A model generated the notes under the pieces. The model did no database searches, was not told where the DNA came from, and was given only the letters and a program-made list of their open reading frames with translations. From NCBI RefSeq assembly GCF_049615385.1, contig NZ_JBMZFL010000021.1: a DNA stretch of 32,948 nucleotides; one strand, 5' to 3'. The stretch comes from Aequoribacter sp049615385. Lineage in GTDB: Bacteria > Pseudomonadota > Gammaproteobacteria > Pseudomonadales > Halieaceae. The translations under genes and the position numbers were made by a program. Every line of letters starts with the position of its first letter. Within the stretch, counting starts at the first letter, position 1. Positions 16,322 through 24,825 of the stretch are shown here, one piece after another.

Positions 16322-16364
16322 ACTCTGTGGTACCTTAGGTGTTCGACCTCAGAGTTTACCATTG

Positions 16365-16958
16365 ATGCCTAAACCTCAGAAGCAAAGCGCAGCATCTCGA
16401 CCACAAAAGTCTGGGACAGTGCGCATGATCAGTGGCGCTTGGCGCGGCCGCAAGGTTCCGGTGTTCGATTCACCGGGACTTCGCCCGACGCCAGACCGTA
16501 TTCGTGAAACACTATTTAACTGGCTTCAAGGCGAGGTGGTAGACACTACCTGTATCGACCTGTTTGCCGGAACCGGCGCCTTGGGTCTCGAGTGTTTATC
16601 GCGGGGCGCACGCTTTTGTCACTTTATCGACCAACAAGGCCAGGTCTGCCGCCACTTAAACACACAACTGCAAACCCTTGGTGGCACAGCAAAAAGCCAG
16701 GTGCACTGTACTGACGCCACCGACTTTATCGACCACTTTGCGGACTCGGCGGATATCGTCTTCATTGATCCACCCTACCGCCAAAACCTAATCGAGCCCC
16801 TACTACCCATAGTAAGCGGGTGGCAAACACGCTGGTTTTATATCGAAACAGCTAGTGATGAAGAAGCACCTTCAGTACCGGAGCATTGGTCTTTGTACCG
16901 CGAAGTCAAGGCCGGTCAGGTGCGCGCTAAACTCTACTACAACACGCTGACGGATTGA
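16365..16958 (+). CDS. rsmD: 16S rRNA (guanine966-N2)-methyltransferase
   Basis: A 197-residue SAM-dependent enzyme that methylates G966 of 16S rRNA. It has RMISGAWRGRKVPV, the family sequence LRPTPDRIRETLFNWL, the SAM motif DLFAGTGALGLECLSRGA and the catalytic DPPY. The ATG at 16365 is chosen because it clears the divergent ftsY gene and leaves a short basic N-terminus; the frame stays open upstream to 16269. No strong Shine-Dalgarno site is present, so the ATG at about 16425 remains possible. Confidence 0.93.
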   Translation: MPKPQKQSAASRPQKSGTVRMISGAWRGRKVPVFDSPGLRPTPDRIRETLFNWLQGEVVDTTCIDLFAGTGALGLECLSRGARFCHFIDQQGQVCRHLNTQLQTLGGTAKSQVHCTDATDFIDHFADSADIVFIDPPYRQNLIEPLLPIVSGWQTRWFYIETASDEEAPSVPEHWSLYREVKAGQVRAKLYYNTLTD

Positions 16959-17011
16959 GCACCAAGCCCATAAGGTTTAGGATGCGCGCTTGACTTGTAG
17001 GAGCAATCACC

Positions 17012-17497
17012 ATGCAAATTGATACCGTTGTTTATCCAGGCACTTTCGACCCCATCACCAACGGCCACGTTGATCTTACCGAGCGGGCGTCTCGACTATT
17101 TAAACGTGTTGTTGTCGGTATTGCCTACAGCGAGAAAAAAACACCCATGTTTTCGCTAGAAGAACGCATCGAGTTGTGCCAGCAATCGCTTGCCCATTTA
17201 CCGAACGTTGAAGTCGTAGGCTTTAATAATTTGCTCATCGATTTTGTGCGTTCCCAGGGAGCAAACTGCGTATTGCGTGGGCTTCGTGCGGTGTCCGACT
17301 TTGAATACGAGCTTCAGCTTGCCAACATGAATCGCGCCATGCACCCAGAATTCGAATCGGTCTTTTTAACACCCTCTGAGCACTTGGGCTTTATTAGCTC
17401 TTCGCTAGTGAGAGAGATAGCGGTATTGAATGGCGATATTACCCCCTTTGTCCCTAAGCCTGTAGCCGAGCGACTTATCGCGCGCTATCAGCGCTGA
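17012..17497 (+). CDS. coaD: Phosphopantetheine adenylyltransferase
   Basis: A 161-residue nucleotidyltransferase for the fourth step of coenzyme A synthesis. The nucleotide-binding HxGH-type motif appears as YPGTFDPITNGHVDL, and the second signature is SEHLGFISSSLVREIA. GTAGGAG precedes the ATG. The end overlaps the opposing mutM gene by 10 bases. coaBC, for the preceding two steps, is 2 kb downstream on the same strand. Confidence 0.96.
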   Translation: MQIDTVVYPGTFDPITNGHVDLTERASRLFKRVVVGIAYSEKKTPMFSLEERIELCQQSLAHLPNVEVVGFNNLLIDFVRSQGANCVLRGLRAVSDFEYELQLANMNRAMHPEFESVFLTPSEHLGFISSSLVREIAVLNGDITPFVPKPVAERLIARYQR

Positions 17498-18303
17498 CAC
17501 GCAGTGCAAAAAACCGTGGTGCGCTGCCCCAAGCGCACTTCATTTAGGGACTTGGCGCAAGTCACGCAAGGCAGTCCCGCGCGACCATATACATTGAGTT
17601 CTTGTTTAAAATAACCCGGCTTACCGTCGCCTCCCACAAAATCCCTAAGGGTCGTACCACCCCGAGCAATCGCGTAGGACAAAATACGCTTGATGTGCTG
17701 GGCAAGATCCTGATACCTCGCCAAACTCACGTTGCCCGCTGCGCGGCGAGGGTCAATGCCTGCCGCAAACAAGGCCTCGTTGGCATAAATATTACCGACA
17801 CCCACCACCACTTTGGCATCCATAATAAACAATTTGACGGCTTGGGTTTTACCGCGCGAACGGGCATAGAGTGATCGCCCTGAAAAGTCGTCGCTCAAAG
17901 GCTCGGGCCCTAGGGTGTCGAGCAACGGGTGCCCTAAATCTTGACCTGCAATCCAGTGGATAGAGCCAAACCGCCTGGGATCGTGATAGCGCAGAATAAC
18001 GCCATTTTCAAAGCAAATGTCGACATGGTCGTGCGCTTTAATTGGCTCACCGGCACTTACAATCCGCATAGAGCCGGTCATACCAAGGTGGGCCAGTACA
18101 AAACCATCGGTGTGATGCAGGACAATATATTTTGCCCGGCGCTCGACGCGCGAAAATTGCCCACCGACCAGAGAGCTCGCCAAGTCAGCCGGCACAGGCC
18201 AACGCAAACGGGTATCGCGCACAAGCACACTGCAGATGGGCTTGTTAAGAACATGAGGCTCAATGCCCCGACAGGTGGTTTCGACTTCAGGTAATTCAGG
18301 CAT
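17488..18303 (-). CDS. mutM: Formamidopyrimidine-DNA glycosylase (Fpg/MutM)
   Basis: A 271-residue bifunctional glycosylase/AP lyase that removes 8-oxoguanine and ring-opened purines. The catalytic N-terminal proline and glutamate are in MPELPEVET, the RRAKYIVLH loop follows, and GVGNIYANEALF is in the helix-two-turn-helix region. The C-terminal zinc finger is C-x2-C-x16-C-x2-C (CVTC to CTAC). It is tail-to-tail with coaD, and a terminator separates it from the rpmB-rpmG genes upstream. Confidence 0.96.
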   Translation of the reverse strand: MPELPEVETTCRGIEPHVLNKPICSVLVRDTRLRWPVPADLASSLVGGQFSRVERRAKYIVLHHTDGFVLAHLGMTGSMRIVSAGEPIKAHDHVDICFENGVILRYHDPRRFGSIHWIAGQDLGHPLLDTLGPEPLSDDFSGRSLYARSRGKTQAVKLFIMDAKVVVGVGNIYANEALFAAGIDPRRAAGNVSLARYQDLAQHIKRILSYAIARGGTTLRDFVGGDGKPGYFKQELNVYGRAGLPCVTCAKSLNEVRLGQRTTVFCTACQR

Positions 18304-18318
18304 GGTTCATCCGGGCAC

Positions 18319-18344
18319 AAAAAACCCCGGCTATACCGGGGTTT
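18319..18344 (-). terminator. Intrinsic terminator of rpmB-rpmG
   Basis: AAACCCCGG (18322-18330) and CCGGGGTTT (18336-18344) form a perfect 9-bp stem with a 5-base loop. On the minus strand it runs into six T residues (18324-18319), 23 bases after the rpmG stop, so it is a classical intrinsic terminator. Confidence 0.9.
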
Positions 18345-18366
18345 CGGCAAAGCACAAGCATCAAGA

Positions 18367-18522
18367 TTACTTGATCTTGCCTTCTTTATACATGACGTGC
18401 TTGCGAACCACTGGATCAAACTTTTTCATTTCCAGTTTGTCAGGAGTCGTGCGCTTGTTTTTGTCAGTGGTATAGAAGTGTCCGGTACCCGCTGATGAAA
18501 TCATTCGGATTTTTTCTCTCAT
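18367..18522 (-). CDS. rpmG: 50S ribosomal protein L33
   Basis: A 51-residue basic protein beginning MREKIRMISSAGTGHFYTT and ending VMYKEGKIK, the typical gammaproteobacterial L33 without the zinc cysteines. GGAG lies shortly before the ATG. It follows rpmB by ten bases and is ended by a strong terminator, the standard rpmB-rpmG ribosomal pair. Confidence 0.96.
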   Translation of the reverse strand: MREKIRMISSAGTGHFYTTDKNKRTTPDKLEMKKFDPVVRKHVMYKEGKIK

Positions 18523-18532
18523 GATCTACTCC

Positions 18533-18769
18533 TTATACCTTCTCGCCACGAGCGCGAAGCTCAGCTAATACGGTGTCGATACCGCGCTTATCAATAACAC
18601 GCATGCCTTTGCTTGAAACGCGCAGACGAACAAAGCGCTTTTCTGACTCAACCCAAAAACGGTGGCTGTGCAAATTAGGCAAAAAACGACGACGTGTGCG
18701 GTTTTTTGCGTGTGATACGTTATTTCCTGTCACGGGACGCTTTCCCGTTACTTGACATACTCTTGACAT
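18533..18769 (-). CDS. rpmB: 50S ribosomal protein L28
   Basis: A 78-residue basic protein beginning MSRVCQVTGKRPVTGNNVSHA, followed by KNRTRRRFLPNLHSHRFW, both diagnostic of L28, and a typical C-terminus DKRGIDTVLAELRARG. It is the first gene of the rpmB-rpmG operon, with a candidate promoter at 18850-18878 and a leader of about 70 bases. Confidence 0.97.
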   Translation of the reverse strand: MSRVCQVTGKRPVTGNNVSHAKNRTRRRFLPNLHSHRFWVESEKRFVRLRVSSKGMRVIDKRGIDTVLAELRARGEKV

Positions 18770-18814
18770 CTTTCGCCTCTCCCATCGTTGGTGGGATCGT
18801 AAATTCGGTAACCA

Positions 18815-18836
18815 CGCTGGATTTTTACCCCCAGCG
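18815..18836 (-). promoter_or_regulatory. Hairpin in the rpmB leader
   Basis: CGCTGG and CCAGCG form a perfect 6-bp stem around a 10-base loop, in the predicted untranslated leader of rpmB-rpmG. Ribosomal operons are often autoregulated through such structures, but no known L28 site is recognised here. Confidence 0.3.
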
Positions 18837-18849
18837 CACGGAGCGCGAC

Positions 18850-18878
18850 TTTATACCAGAGCACCGCTCGCGAAGCAA
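18850..18878 (-). promoter_or_regulatory. Candidate promoter of rpmB-rpmG
   Basis: On the minus strand TTGCTT (18878-18873) and TATAAA (18855-18850) are separated by 17 bases. This predicts a start near 18843 and fits the gap between radC and rpmB. Confidence 0.5.
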
Positions 18879-18885
18879 GCCAAAC

Positions 18886-19518
18886 CTATAAAAATCCCGC
18901 TTTTGCAAACGAAAAAAATTCTCCCTGCCCCAAAACCAAATGATCCAACAAACAAATGTCGACCAAGCCCAAAGCCTTACGAACCTTTTCCGTCACGCGA
19001 CGGTCAGCATCGCTGGGCTGCGAGCTTCCCGATGGATGATTGTGCGCAATGATGATATTCACAGCACCCACCTGCAAGGCTGTGCTGACGATTTCTCGGG
19101 GGTACACGCTAGCGGCGTCAACCGTACCCGAAAATAAGGTATCGACCTTGAGCACTTGATTACGCACGTCCAGATACAGGCACACGAAGTGCTCGCGCTT
19201 AGCCGCAACCAGATACTCCGACAAATACTCGCGCACTAAATCTGGATTAGACAGCGCGTCGACATGCAGCAGGGTCTCTTTTGCGGCTCGAGACGATAAC
19301 TCCACCACCACCCTCAAGCGCCTTATGGACCGTGGAGAAAGACCCACCATCGTGCGCAACCATGCGTAATCCGACTTAAGCACTCGCGCCAAACCACCGC
19401 ATTGTTTCAGCAAGGATTCAGCCACGTGTCTCCCTTCGTTCTCGATACCCAACTGAATAGCCAACAGTTCGGCGCTGCTCAGCTCACTTAAATCCTCGCT
19501 ACAACAATTAGTTACCAC
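18886..19518 (-). CDS. radC: RadC family JAB/MPN domain protein
   Basis: A 210-residue protein with an N-terminal helix-hairpin-helix part (ELSSAELLAIQLG) and a C-terminal MPN domain. The metal motif is complete: HNHPSGSSQPSDAD. The true role is uncertain; E. coli RadC was named for DNA repair but that assignment is disputed. The start is a GTG behind AGGAG at 7 bases. The usual opening segment (RPREKLLxxG) is missing, so the protein is about a dozen residues shorter than most. It is divergent from coaBC, as in most relatives. Confidence 0.93.
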   Translation of the reverse strand: MVTNCCSEDLSELSSAELLAIQLGIENEGRHVAESLLKQCGGLARVLKSDYAWLRTMVGLSPRSIRRLRVVVELSSRAAKETLLHVDALSNPDLVREYLSEYLVAAKREHFVCLYLDVRNQVLKVDTLFSGTVDAASVYPREIVSTALQVGAVNIIIAHNHPSGSSQPSDADRRVTEKVRKALGLVDICLLDHLVLGQGEFFSFAKAGFL

Positions 19519-19605
19519 TCAGTCGCTCCTATTAACTGTCTCTGTATCCAAACCGCTTACGGTGTTATCTTTACACCTCGGTTATTGTCCATAGTCAGAG
19601 GCCCA

Positions 19606-20808
19606 ATGGGACATCTTAATCAGCGAAATATCATCATCGGAGTTTGTGGAGGCATCGCAGCCTACAAATCCGCGGAATTAGTGCGCCAACTGCAGAAGCA
19701 AGGTGCCAATGTTCGCGTTGTGATGACCGAGGGTGCGCAAGCCTTTATCACCCCTTTGACGCTGCAGGCCTTAAGCGGAAACCCTGTACATACCGAGCTG
19801 CTCGACGCTGAAGCCGAACGCGGCATGGGTCACATCGAACTGGCGCGCTGGGCTGATGCCATTGTGATTGCGCCCGCGACGGCCGATGTTCTCGCCAAAC
19901 TTGCGAATGGCGATGCCGACAATCTACTGACCACCCTTGTGCTAGCCACTGCAGCGCCCGTATTTGTTGCGCCCGCCATGAACCAGCAGATGTGGGCGCA
20001 AACGGCCACGCAAGACAATTGCGACACGCTGCGACGACGTAAGTTTGTGTTCGTTGGACCCGATGCTGGTGAGCAAGCGTGCGGCGATGTCGGCTCAGGG
20101 CGTATGAGCGAACCCACCGATATCGTCGATGCATTGCATACACACTTCCCCTCAAGAGCGCTTGAGGGTTTGCGCTTGGTGATTACCGCAGGTCCAACCC
20201 GAGAAGCCATAGACCCCGTGCGCTTCATCGGCAACCACAGCTCAGGCAAAATGGGCTTCGCGCTGGCCCGCGCAGCTATTGAAGCAGGCGCGACGGTCAC
20301 GCTTGTCGCCGGCCCCGTTCACCTAGACACACCGGCGCGGACCACTCGGATTGATGTCGAAAGCGCCCGAGACATGCTAAACGCCTGCCAAAATGCCTGT
20401 CACCAGGCAGATATTTTTATTGCCTGCGCTGCGGTGGCCGACTATAGACCGGTAACCGTTGCGGATCATAAACTCAAAAAGCAAGGGGACAGCGGGCTGA
20501 CCATAGAACTTACCCAAAACCCTGATATTGTTGCCACCATCAGTAGAGAGTTTCCCTCGCTGTACACGGTTGGTTTTGCCGCTGAAACGCAACACGTACT
20601 TGACCATGCGCGCGAAAAACGAATTCGCAAACAGCTCGATCTTATTATTGCCAACGATGTCGGCAACGATGCTGTATTCGGACAGGACCACAACAGAGTC
20701 ATCATTATTGGTTCAGAGTTAGAATTACACTTACCGGAAGCGAGCAAGTTGGACGTCGCTCGAACCTGCATCGATGAGCTTGCCAAAGAATATCGCCGCA
20801 CCCATTAA
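19606..20808 (+). CDS. coaBC: Bifunctional phosphopantothenoylcysteine decarboxylase/synthetase
   Basis: A 400-residue two-domain enzyme for steps two and three of coenzyme A synthesis. The flavoprotein CoaC half has GGIAAYKSAELVRQL, the catalytic His in SGNPVHTELL, PAMNQQMW and CGDVGSGRM. The CoaB half starts at about residue 185 with ITAGPTREAIDPVRFIGNHSSGKMG. The ATG at 19606 is preferred, giving the usual MGHLNQRNIIIGVCGG start with AGAGG just upstream; the frame opens at a TTG at 19585. dut, the usual next gene, is not present. Confidence 0.95.
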   Translation: MGHLNQRNIIIGVCGGIAAYKSAELVRQLQKQGANVRVVMTEGAQAFITPLTLQALSGNPVHTELLDAEAERGMGHIELARWADAIVIAPATADVLAKLANGDADNLLTTLVLATAAPVFVAPAMNQQMWAQTATQDNCDTLRRRKFVFVGPDAGEQACGDVGSGRMSEPTDIVDALHTHFPSRALEGLRLVITAGPTREAIDPVRFIGNHSSGKMGFALARAAIEAGATVTLVAGPVHLDTPARTTRIDVESARDMLNACQNACHQADIFIACAAVADYRPVTVADHKLKKQGDSGLTIELTQNPDIVATISREFPSLYTVGFAAETQHVLDHAREKRIRKQLDLIIANDVGNDAVFGQDHNRVIIIGSELELHLPEASKLDVARTCIDELAKEYRRTH

Positions 20809-20823
20809 CCGCGTAACGAGTCA

Positions 20824-23800
20824 GTGAATCTCATGATTAAACCCGCTTTTGCTGCTGTACTTGCCAAACATCCCAAGGCCTTACTGATCATTATCGCGCG
20901 AATCTACGGAGCGTCGCTTTTGGTCACTGCGTTAGCCCTGGTTTTCATTCTGGCGGTTCACGTACCTCAGCAAATCGAGCGCACCTACTCCCAAGTCAGC
21001 GAAGCCGAGTCGGCCGCACTGGCCGAACGTATTGCCCAAAATATCCGATTGACTCAAGCGCAGCTCGCGAATCTGCTGAATGGATCAATTGCAAGGGAGG
21101 CCATAGAGCAGGGAACACCCGAGGCACTTGCCGCCGCACAAGCACAAATTGCCAGCGCTTTCCCAGAGGCGCTTAGTGTGCAACTGATTAAATTGGACGA
21201 TATGGGTACTTCAGCGATGATGGCAGGTACCGAGCAGCTCAGAAACCATATCGAAGTAGACTTGATAAGACGAGCACAACTTAATACCCCACCTCCAGAG
21301 GCCTACATTGTTGACCAGCAAAGCCTAGTCTCATTTGCCGTCGCCTCAGAATGGCAGAGCAGTAACGGTAACCGAGGCGTTGCCTTGCTGACGCGAACCG
21401 AAAGCTATTACCGCACATTGCTCACCCCCACAGATCGAGCCAACGCACCCAACCTGATTTTGGGACAAATACTCAAGGGAGCAAGCGGCACGAATCTGCA
21501 TCCGATCCTGAAACTCGGAAACCTGGGTACCCGCGAAAATGGGGTCCAAGCGCGGGCTATTGCCGGTAGCGACTGGGAGTTACGCTACACCCCCAGCGCA
21601 AAAACCTCCGAGCAGCTGATAAAAACGCCGTGGGGGCTATACCTAAGCCTGCTGCTAATCTCGCTTTGCGTTGTTATACCGCCTTGGTATTTGTTAGCGC
21701 AAAGCCGAAAGAATTTGCAACGTAGTATCGATGCTATCCTGCTGGCTGAGGCAACACAGTCATCTGCGGGCGATGTCTGGCCAGAACTAGAACCGTTAAT
21801 TACCAGGATGAGCGACAAGCAGGGGCCTAATAATGAGCTCTCAGAGCTCGACTTGCCCGACTTAAACTCGGCACCAACGGTACCTAGTTTTATGAAGTCG
21901 ACGCCTGTACCAAGCGACGAAAACAGCATGAGCGCCATGATGGATGAGGTTCGCAGCCGTCGACACCGAACAATGCCCCCTGAGGTACAAGGGGCATCGG
22001 ATGAGGAGGTAGCGGCACCTGAGGACACTGCGACAGCAGAGACTCCGACACAGGAAGAGCCCCCGCTGTCGAACAATTCCCCCGAAGAAGAGATGGAGGC
22101 GATACTTGCCTCTCTGGAGACCCCCGAGGGTCCAGAGCGGACGTCCGCAGAAGAAGACTCGAAACAAACGACGAAACTTGAACTCAGCGATACAGACGAG
22201 CTTCTAGAGCTAGCCCCAAAAAGCGTCGAGACCGATACTGTTGCCGAGGGTGAATTTGATCTTTCCGCTTTCGCCTCAGACGAGGTCCTGGATTTTGTCA
22301 GCGCCAAAACAAAAGAAGTCGAGCCTGAAACCCGCGAGACAGTGTCTACATCGGAGCCAATCAGCACCCATCTCGAACCTGACGAGCCGAGCGCACTCAT
22401 AGCCGATACCGAATCAGTGACAGCCGCTACTGATGACACCCAACGCAAGACTCTCACGGTAACCAGCACGCTGCAAAGCGACCGCGTTATTACCAGTCAG
22501 GCTCGTCAACTAACGCTTGATGAGCTACCTGAACAAATCTTTCGAGCCTACGACATTCGCGGCGTGGCGGACACCGAACTCACCGACGAGATCGTTACTG
22601 CGATTGGCGGCGCGATAGCGACCATGGCTGCCGACCAGGGCGAGTATACCTTGATTATCGGATGCGACGGACGCTTGTCTAGTCCGCGCATTAAAGCAGC
22701 GCTCATTAAATCGTTATTGGCCTCAGGTATCGACATTATCGACATTGGCGTGGTGCCATCACCCGTAATGTACTTCGCTACTCACGAGCTGGAATACCGA
22801 TCGGGTCTAATGATTACGGGCAGCCACAATGAAGCTGAAATTAACGGCATTAAAATTGTACTCGATCGCAAACCACTTGCATCGGGGGCCATCAAGTCAC
22901 TCTACACCCTAGCTAAAACCGGTATGTTTAGCAGCGGGCAGGGCGCCTTGAGCCGTGAAGACGTCATTCCGGCTTACCTGCGCAAAATAAGCGACGATAT
23001 CCTGATACCAGCACCACTCAAGATTGTGATCGACGCCAGCAATGGCGTGGCAGGCCGAGTTGCTCCGCTGCTCTTCGAGCAGCTAGGGTGCGACGTGGTC
23101 AGCATGAATTGCGACATTGACGGCAACTTCCCCAACCACTCGCCCGACACCAGCAACGAGGAAAACTTGGCACCCTTGGCGGCTCGAGTTAAGCGTGAGC
23201 AGGCGGATCTTGGTGTCGCTTTTGATGGCGATGGCGACCGCATCGCGGCTGTCGACAGCGAGGGCAATATCATCCGAACCGATCGCTTGATGATGGTACT
23301 CGCTCGAGATGTACTGTCCCGCAACCCAGGTAGTGATGTGGTTTACGACATTAAATGCAGCCACCAACTGGGGGACCTGATCTCACGTCTGGGCGGCAGA
23401 CCGGTACTGTGGAAAACAGGTCACGCACTCATGAAGCAGAAAATGCGCGAAACCGGGGCTATTTTAGGCGGCGAATTTTCAGGCCATATCTTTTTCTCAG
23501 AACGCTGGTACGGTTTTGATGACGGCGTCTACGCAGCGGCGAGACTCGCCGAAATTATCAGTGCCGACGAGATACCGCTCGTGGATCTGCTAGCCGACCT
23601 GCCCAATGCCTTGAGCACTCCCGAATTACTTATTTCAGTGCCGGACAGCGAAAAATTCGAGATGGTTGAAGCGCTACTCGCCCAAGCCGACTTTAAAGAT
23701 GGTAAAATCACCACCATCGATGGGCTCCGAGTTGATTACACCCATGGCTGGGCGCTAGTTCGGGCCTCAAACACCAGCGCAGCACTAACACTGCGCTTCG

Positions 23801-23892
23801 AGGCCGACTCTGAAGAGCAACTTAAGACCTTACAAAGCGCTGTTGGCCAAGCGCTGTTAAACCTCAACCCGAATTTACTGCTACCTTTTTAA
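20824..23892 (+). CDS. algC: Membrane-anchored phosphomannomutase/phosphoglucomutase with long acidic linker
   Basis: A 1022-residue protein; the catalytic unit alone is about 460 residues. Order: helix 1 (about 20-46), a periplasmic region (47-269), helix 2 (about 271-293), an acidic Glu/Ser/Thr-rich and probably disordered linker (about 320-555), then the alpha-D-phosphohexomutase domain from about 565. The phosphoserine is Ser667 in TGSHN, the metal loop is DGDGDR, the sugar loop GGEFSGH and the phosphate site RASNTSAALTLRFEAD. The enzyme interconverts mannose and glucose 1- and 6-phosphates for LPS and exopolysaccharide. An N-terminal anchor is known in other gammaproteobacterial AlgC proteins; the long linker is less usual. 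It starts at GTG, 15 bases after coaBC; an ATG lies three codons later. Confidence 0.92.
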   Translation: MNLMIKPAFAAVLAKHPKALLIIIARIYGASLLVTALALVFILAVHVPQQIERTYSQVSEAESAALAERIAQNIRLTQAQLANLLNGSIAREAIEQGTPEALAAAQAQIASAFPEALSVQLIKLDDMGTSAMMAGTEQLRNHIEVDLIRRAQLNTPPPEAYIVDQQSLVSFAVASEWQSSNGNRGVALLTRTESYYRTLLTPTDRANAPNLILGQILKGASGTNLHPILKLGNLGTRENGVQARAIAGSDWELRYTPSAKTSEQLIKTPWGLYLSLLLISLCVVIPPWYLLAQSRKNLQRSIDAILLAEATQSSAGDVWPELEPLITRMSDKQGPNNELSELDLPDLNSAPTVPSFMKSTPVPSDENSMSAMMDEVRSRRHRTMPPEVQGASDEEVAAPEDTATAETPTQEEPPLSNNSPEEEMEAILASLETPEGPERTSAEEDSKQTTKLELSDTDELLELAPKSVETDTVAEGEFDLSAFASDEVLDFVSAKTKEVEPETRETVSTSEPISTHLEPDEPSALIADTESVTAATDDTQRKTLTVTSTLQSDRVITSQARQLTLDELPEQIFRAYDIRGVADTELTDEIVTAIGGAIATMAADQGEYTLIIGCDGRLSSPRIKAALIKSLLASGIDIIDIGVVPSPVMYFATHELEYRSGLMITGSHNEAEINGIKIVLDRKPLASGAIKSLYTLAKTGMFSSGQGALSREDVIPAYLRKISDDILIPAPLKIVIDASNGVAGRVAPLLFEQLGCDVVSMNCDIDGNFPNHSPDTSNEENLAPLAARVKREQADLGVAFDGDGDRIAAVDSEGNIIRTDRLMMVLARDVLSRNPGSDVVYDIKCSHQLGDLISRLGGRPVLWKTGHALMKQKMRETGAILGGEFSGHIFFSERWYGFDDGVYAAARLAEIISADEIPLVDLLADLPNALSTPELLISVPDSEKFEMVEALLAQADFKDGKITTIDGLRVDYTHGWALVRASNTSAALTLRFEADSEEQLKTLQSAVGQALLNLNPNLLLPF

Positions 23893-23908
23893 GGACGGAA
23901 AAACACGC

Positions 23909-24814
23909 ATGTCTCTCAGTCGCGAAAATGCTCTTAATATCGCTCAGGTACTGACCGAATCGCTACCCTACATACAACGTTTCACAGGCAAGACCATTGT
24001 GGTCAAGTTCGGCGGCAATGCCATGACCGATGCCGAGCTACACGACAGCTTCGCGCGGGACATCGTGCTCATGAAACTGGTAGGGATGAACCCCGTCGTT
24101 GTGCACGGTGGCGGCCCGCAGATTGGTTCGTTACTTGAGCGCCTGAACATTAAGACCGAGTTTATTGACGGTATGCGAGTCACGGATGCCAAAACCATGG
24201 ATGTGGTCGAGATGGTCCTGGGCGGCAGCGTCAACAAAGAGATCGTCGCATCAATTAATCGCAATGGCGGTAAGGCGATTGGAGTTACCGGCAAAGACGG
24301 ACAGTTTATTCGCGCCAAGAAAATGACCATCGATCGCTACTCGCCCGAACTGGGCGCGCCAGAAATCATCGATATCGGCCACGTGGGCCAAGTAAAGTCT
24401 ATCGACACCGAAGTACTTCAAGTCATTCTGGGCAGCAATTTCATACCGGTGATTGCGCCTATTGGCGTAGATGCTCAGGGCGCCACCTACAATATCAACG
24501 CTGACTTGGTGGCGGGAAAGATTGCCGAAGTCATGCAAGCAGAAAAGCTGATGCTGTTAACCAATGTCTCGGGCTTACTGGATCGCGAGGGCAACATCCT
24601 GACCGGCTTAAGCACGAGCCAAGTGGACGAACTCATTGCAGATGGCACGATTTATGGCGGCATGCTTCCTAAAATTCAATGCGCCTTAGATGCCGTCAAG
24701 GGGGGCGTCAATAGCGCCCACATTATCGATGGTCGCGTCCCCCACGCCACCATGCTCGAAATTTTTACGGACCAAGGTATTGGCACTTTAATCACCAACC
24801 GGCCCAACCGGTAA
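23909..24814 (+). CDS. argB: Acetylglutamate kinase
   Basis: A 301-residue amino-acid kinase for the second step of arginine synthesis, phosphorylating N-acetylglutamate. It has VVKFGGNAM, VVHGGGPQIGSLL, NINADLVAGKIAEVM and the C-terminal GGMLPKIQCALDAVKGGVNSAHIIDGR. The N-terminal helix before residue 25 is of the type found in arginine-inhibited hexameric enzymes. It follows algC, as in Pseudomonas. Confidence 0.97.
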   Translation: MSLSRENALNIAQVLTESLPYIQRFTGKTIVVKFGGNAMTDAELHDSFARDIVLMKLVGMNPVVVHGGGPQIGSLLERLNIKTEFIDGMRVTDAKTMDVVEMVLGGSVNKEIVASINRNGGKAIGVTGKDGQFIRAKKMTIDRYSPELGAPEIIDIGHVGQVKSIDTEVLQVILGSNFIPVIAPIGVDAQGATYNINADLVAGKIAEVMQAEKLMLLTNVSGLLDREGNILTGLSTSQVDELIADGTIYGGMLPKIQCALDAVKGGVNSAHIIDGRVPHATMLEIFTDQGIGTLITNRPNR

Positions 24815-24825
24815 TAAGGCGAACC

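Noticed and set aside
16322..16364. Inverted repeat ACTCTG/CAGAGT in the ftsY-rsmD gap
   Set aside because: Only 6-bp arms in a short AT/GC-mixed divergent gap; it may be chance and has no known match.
19585..19605. Upstream TTG as the start of coaBC
   Set aside because: It lacks a ribosome binding site, while the ATG at 19606 has AGAGG nearby and gives the usual N-terminus.
21585..22469. A 294-residue open frame on the minus strand, very rich in Ser and Val
   Set aside because: It is the antisense of the acidic algC linker, whose Glu/Asp/Thr codons read as Ser/Val/Leu on the other strand. It has no recognisable domain and no ribosome binding site was found.
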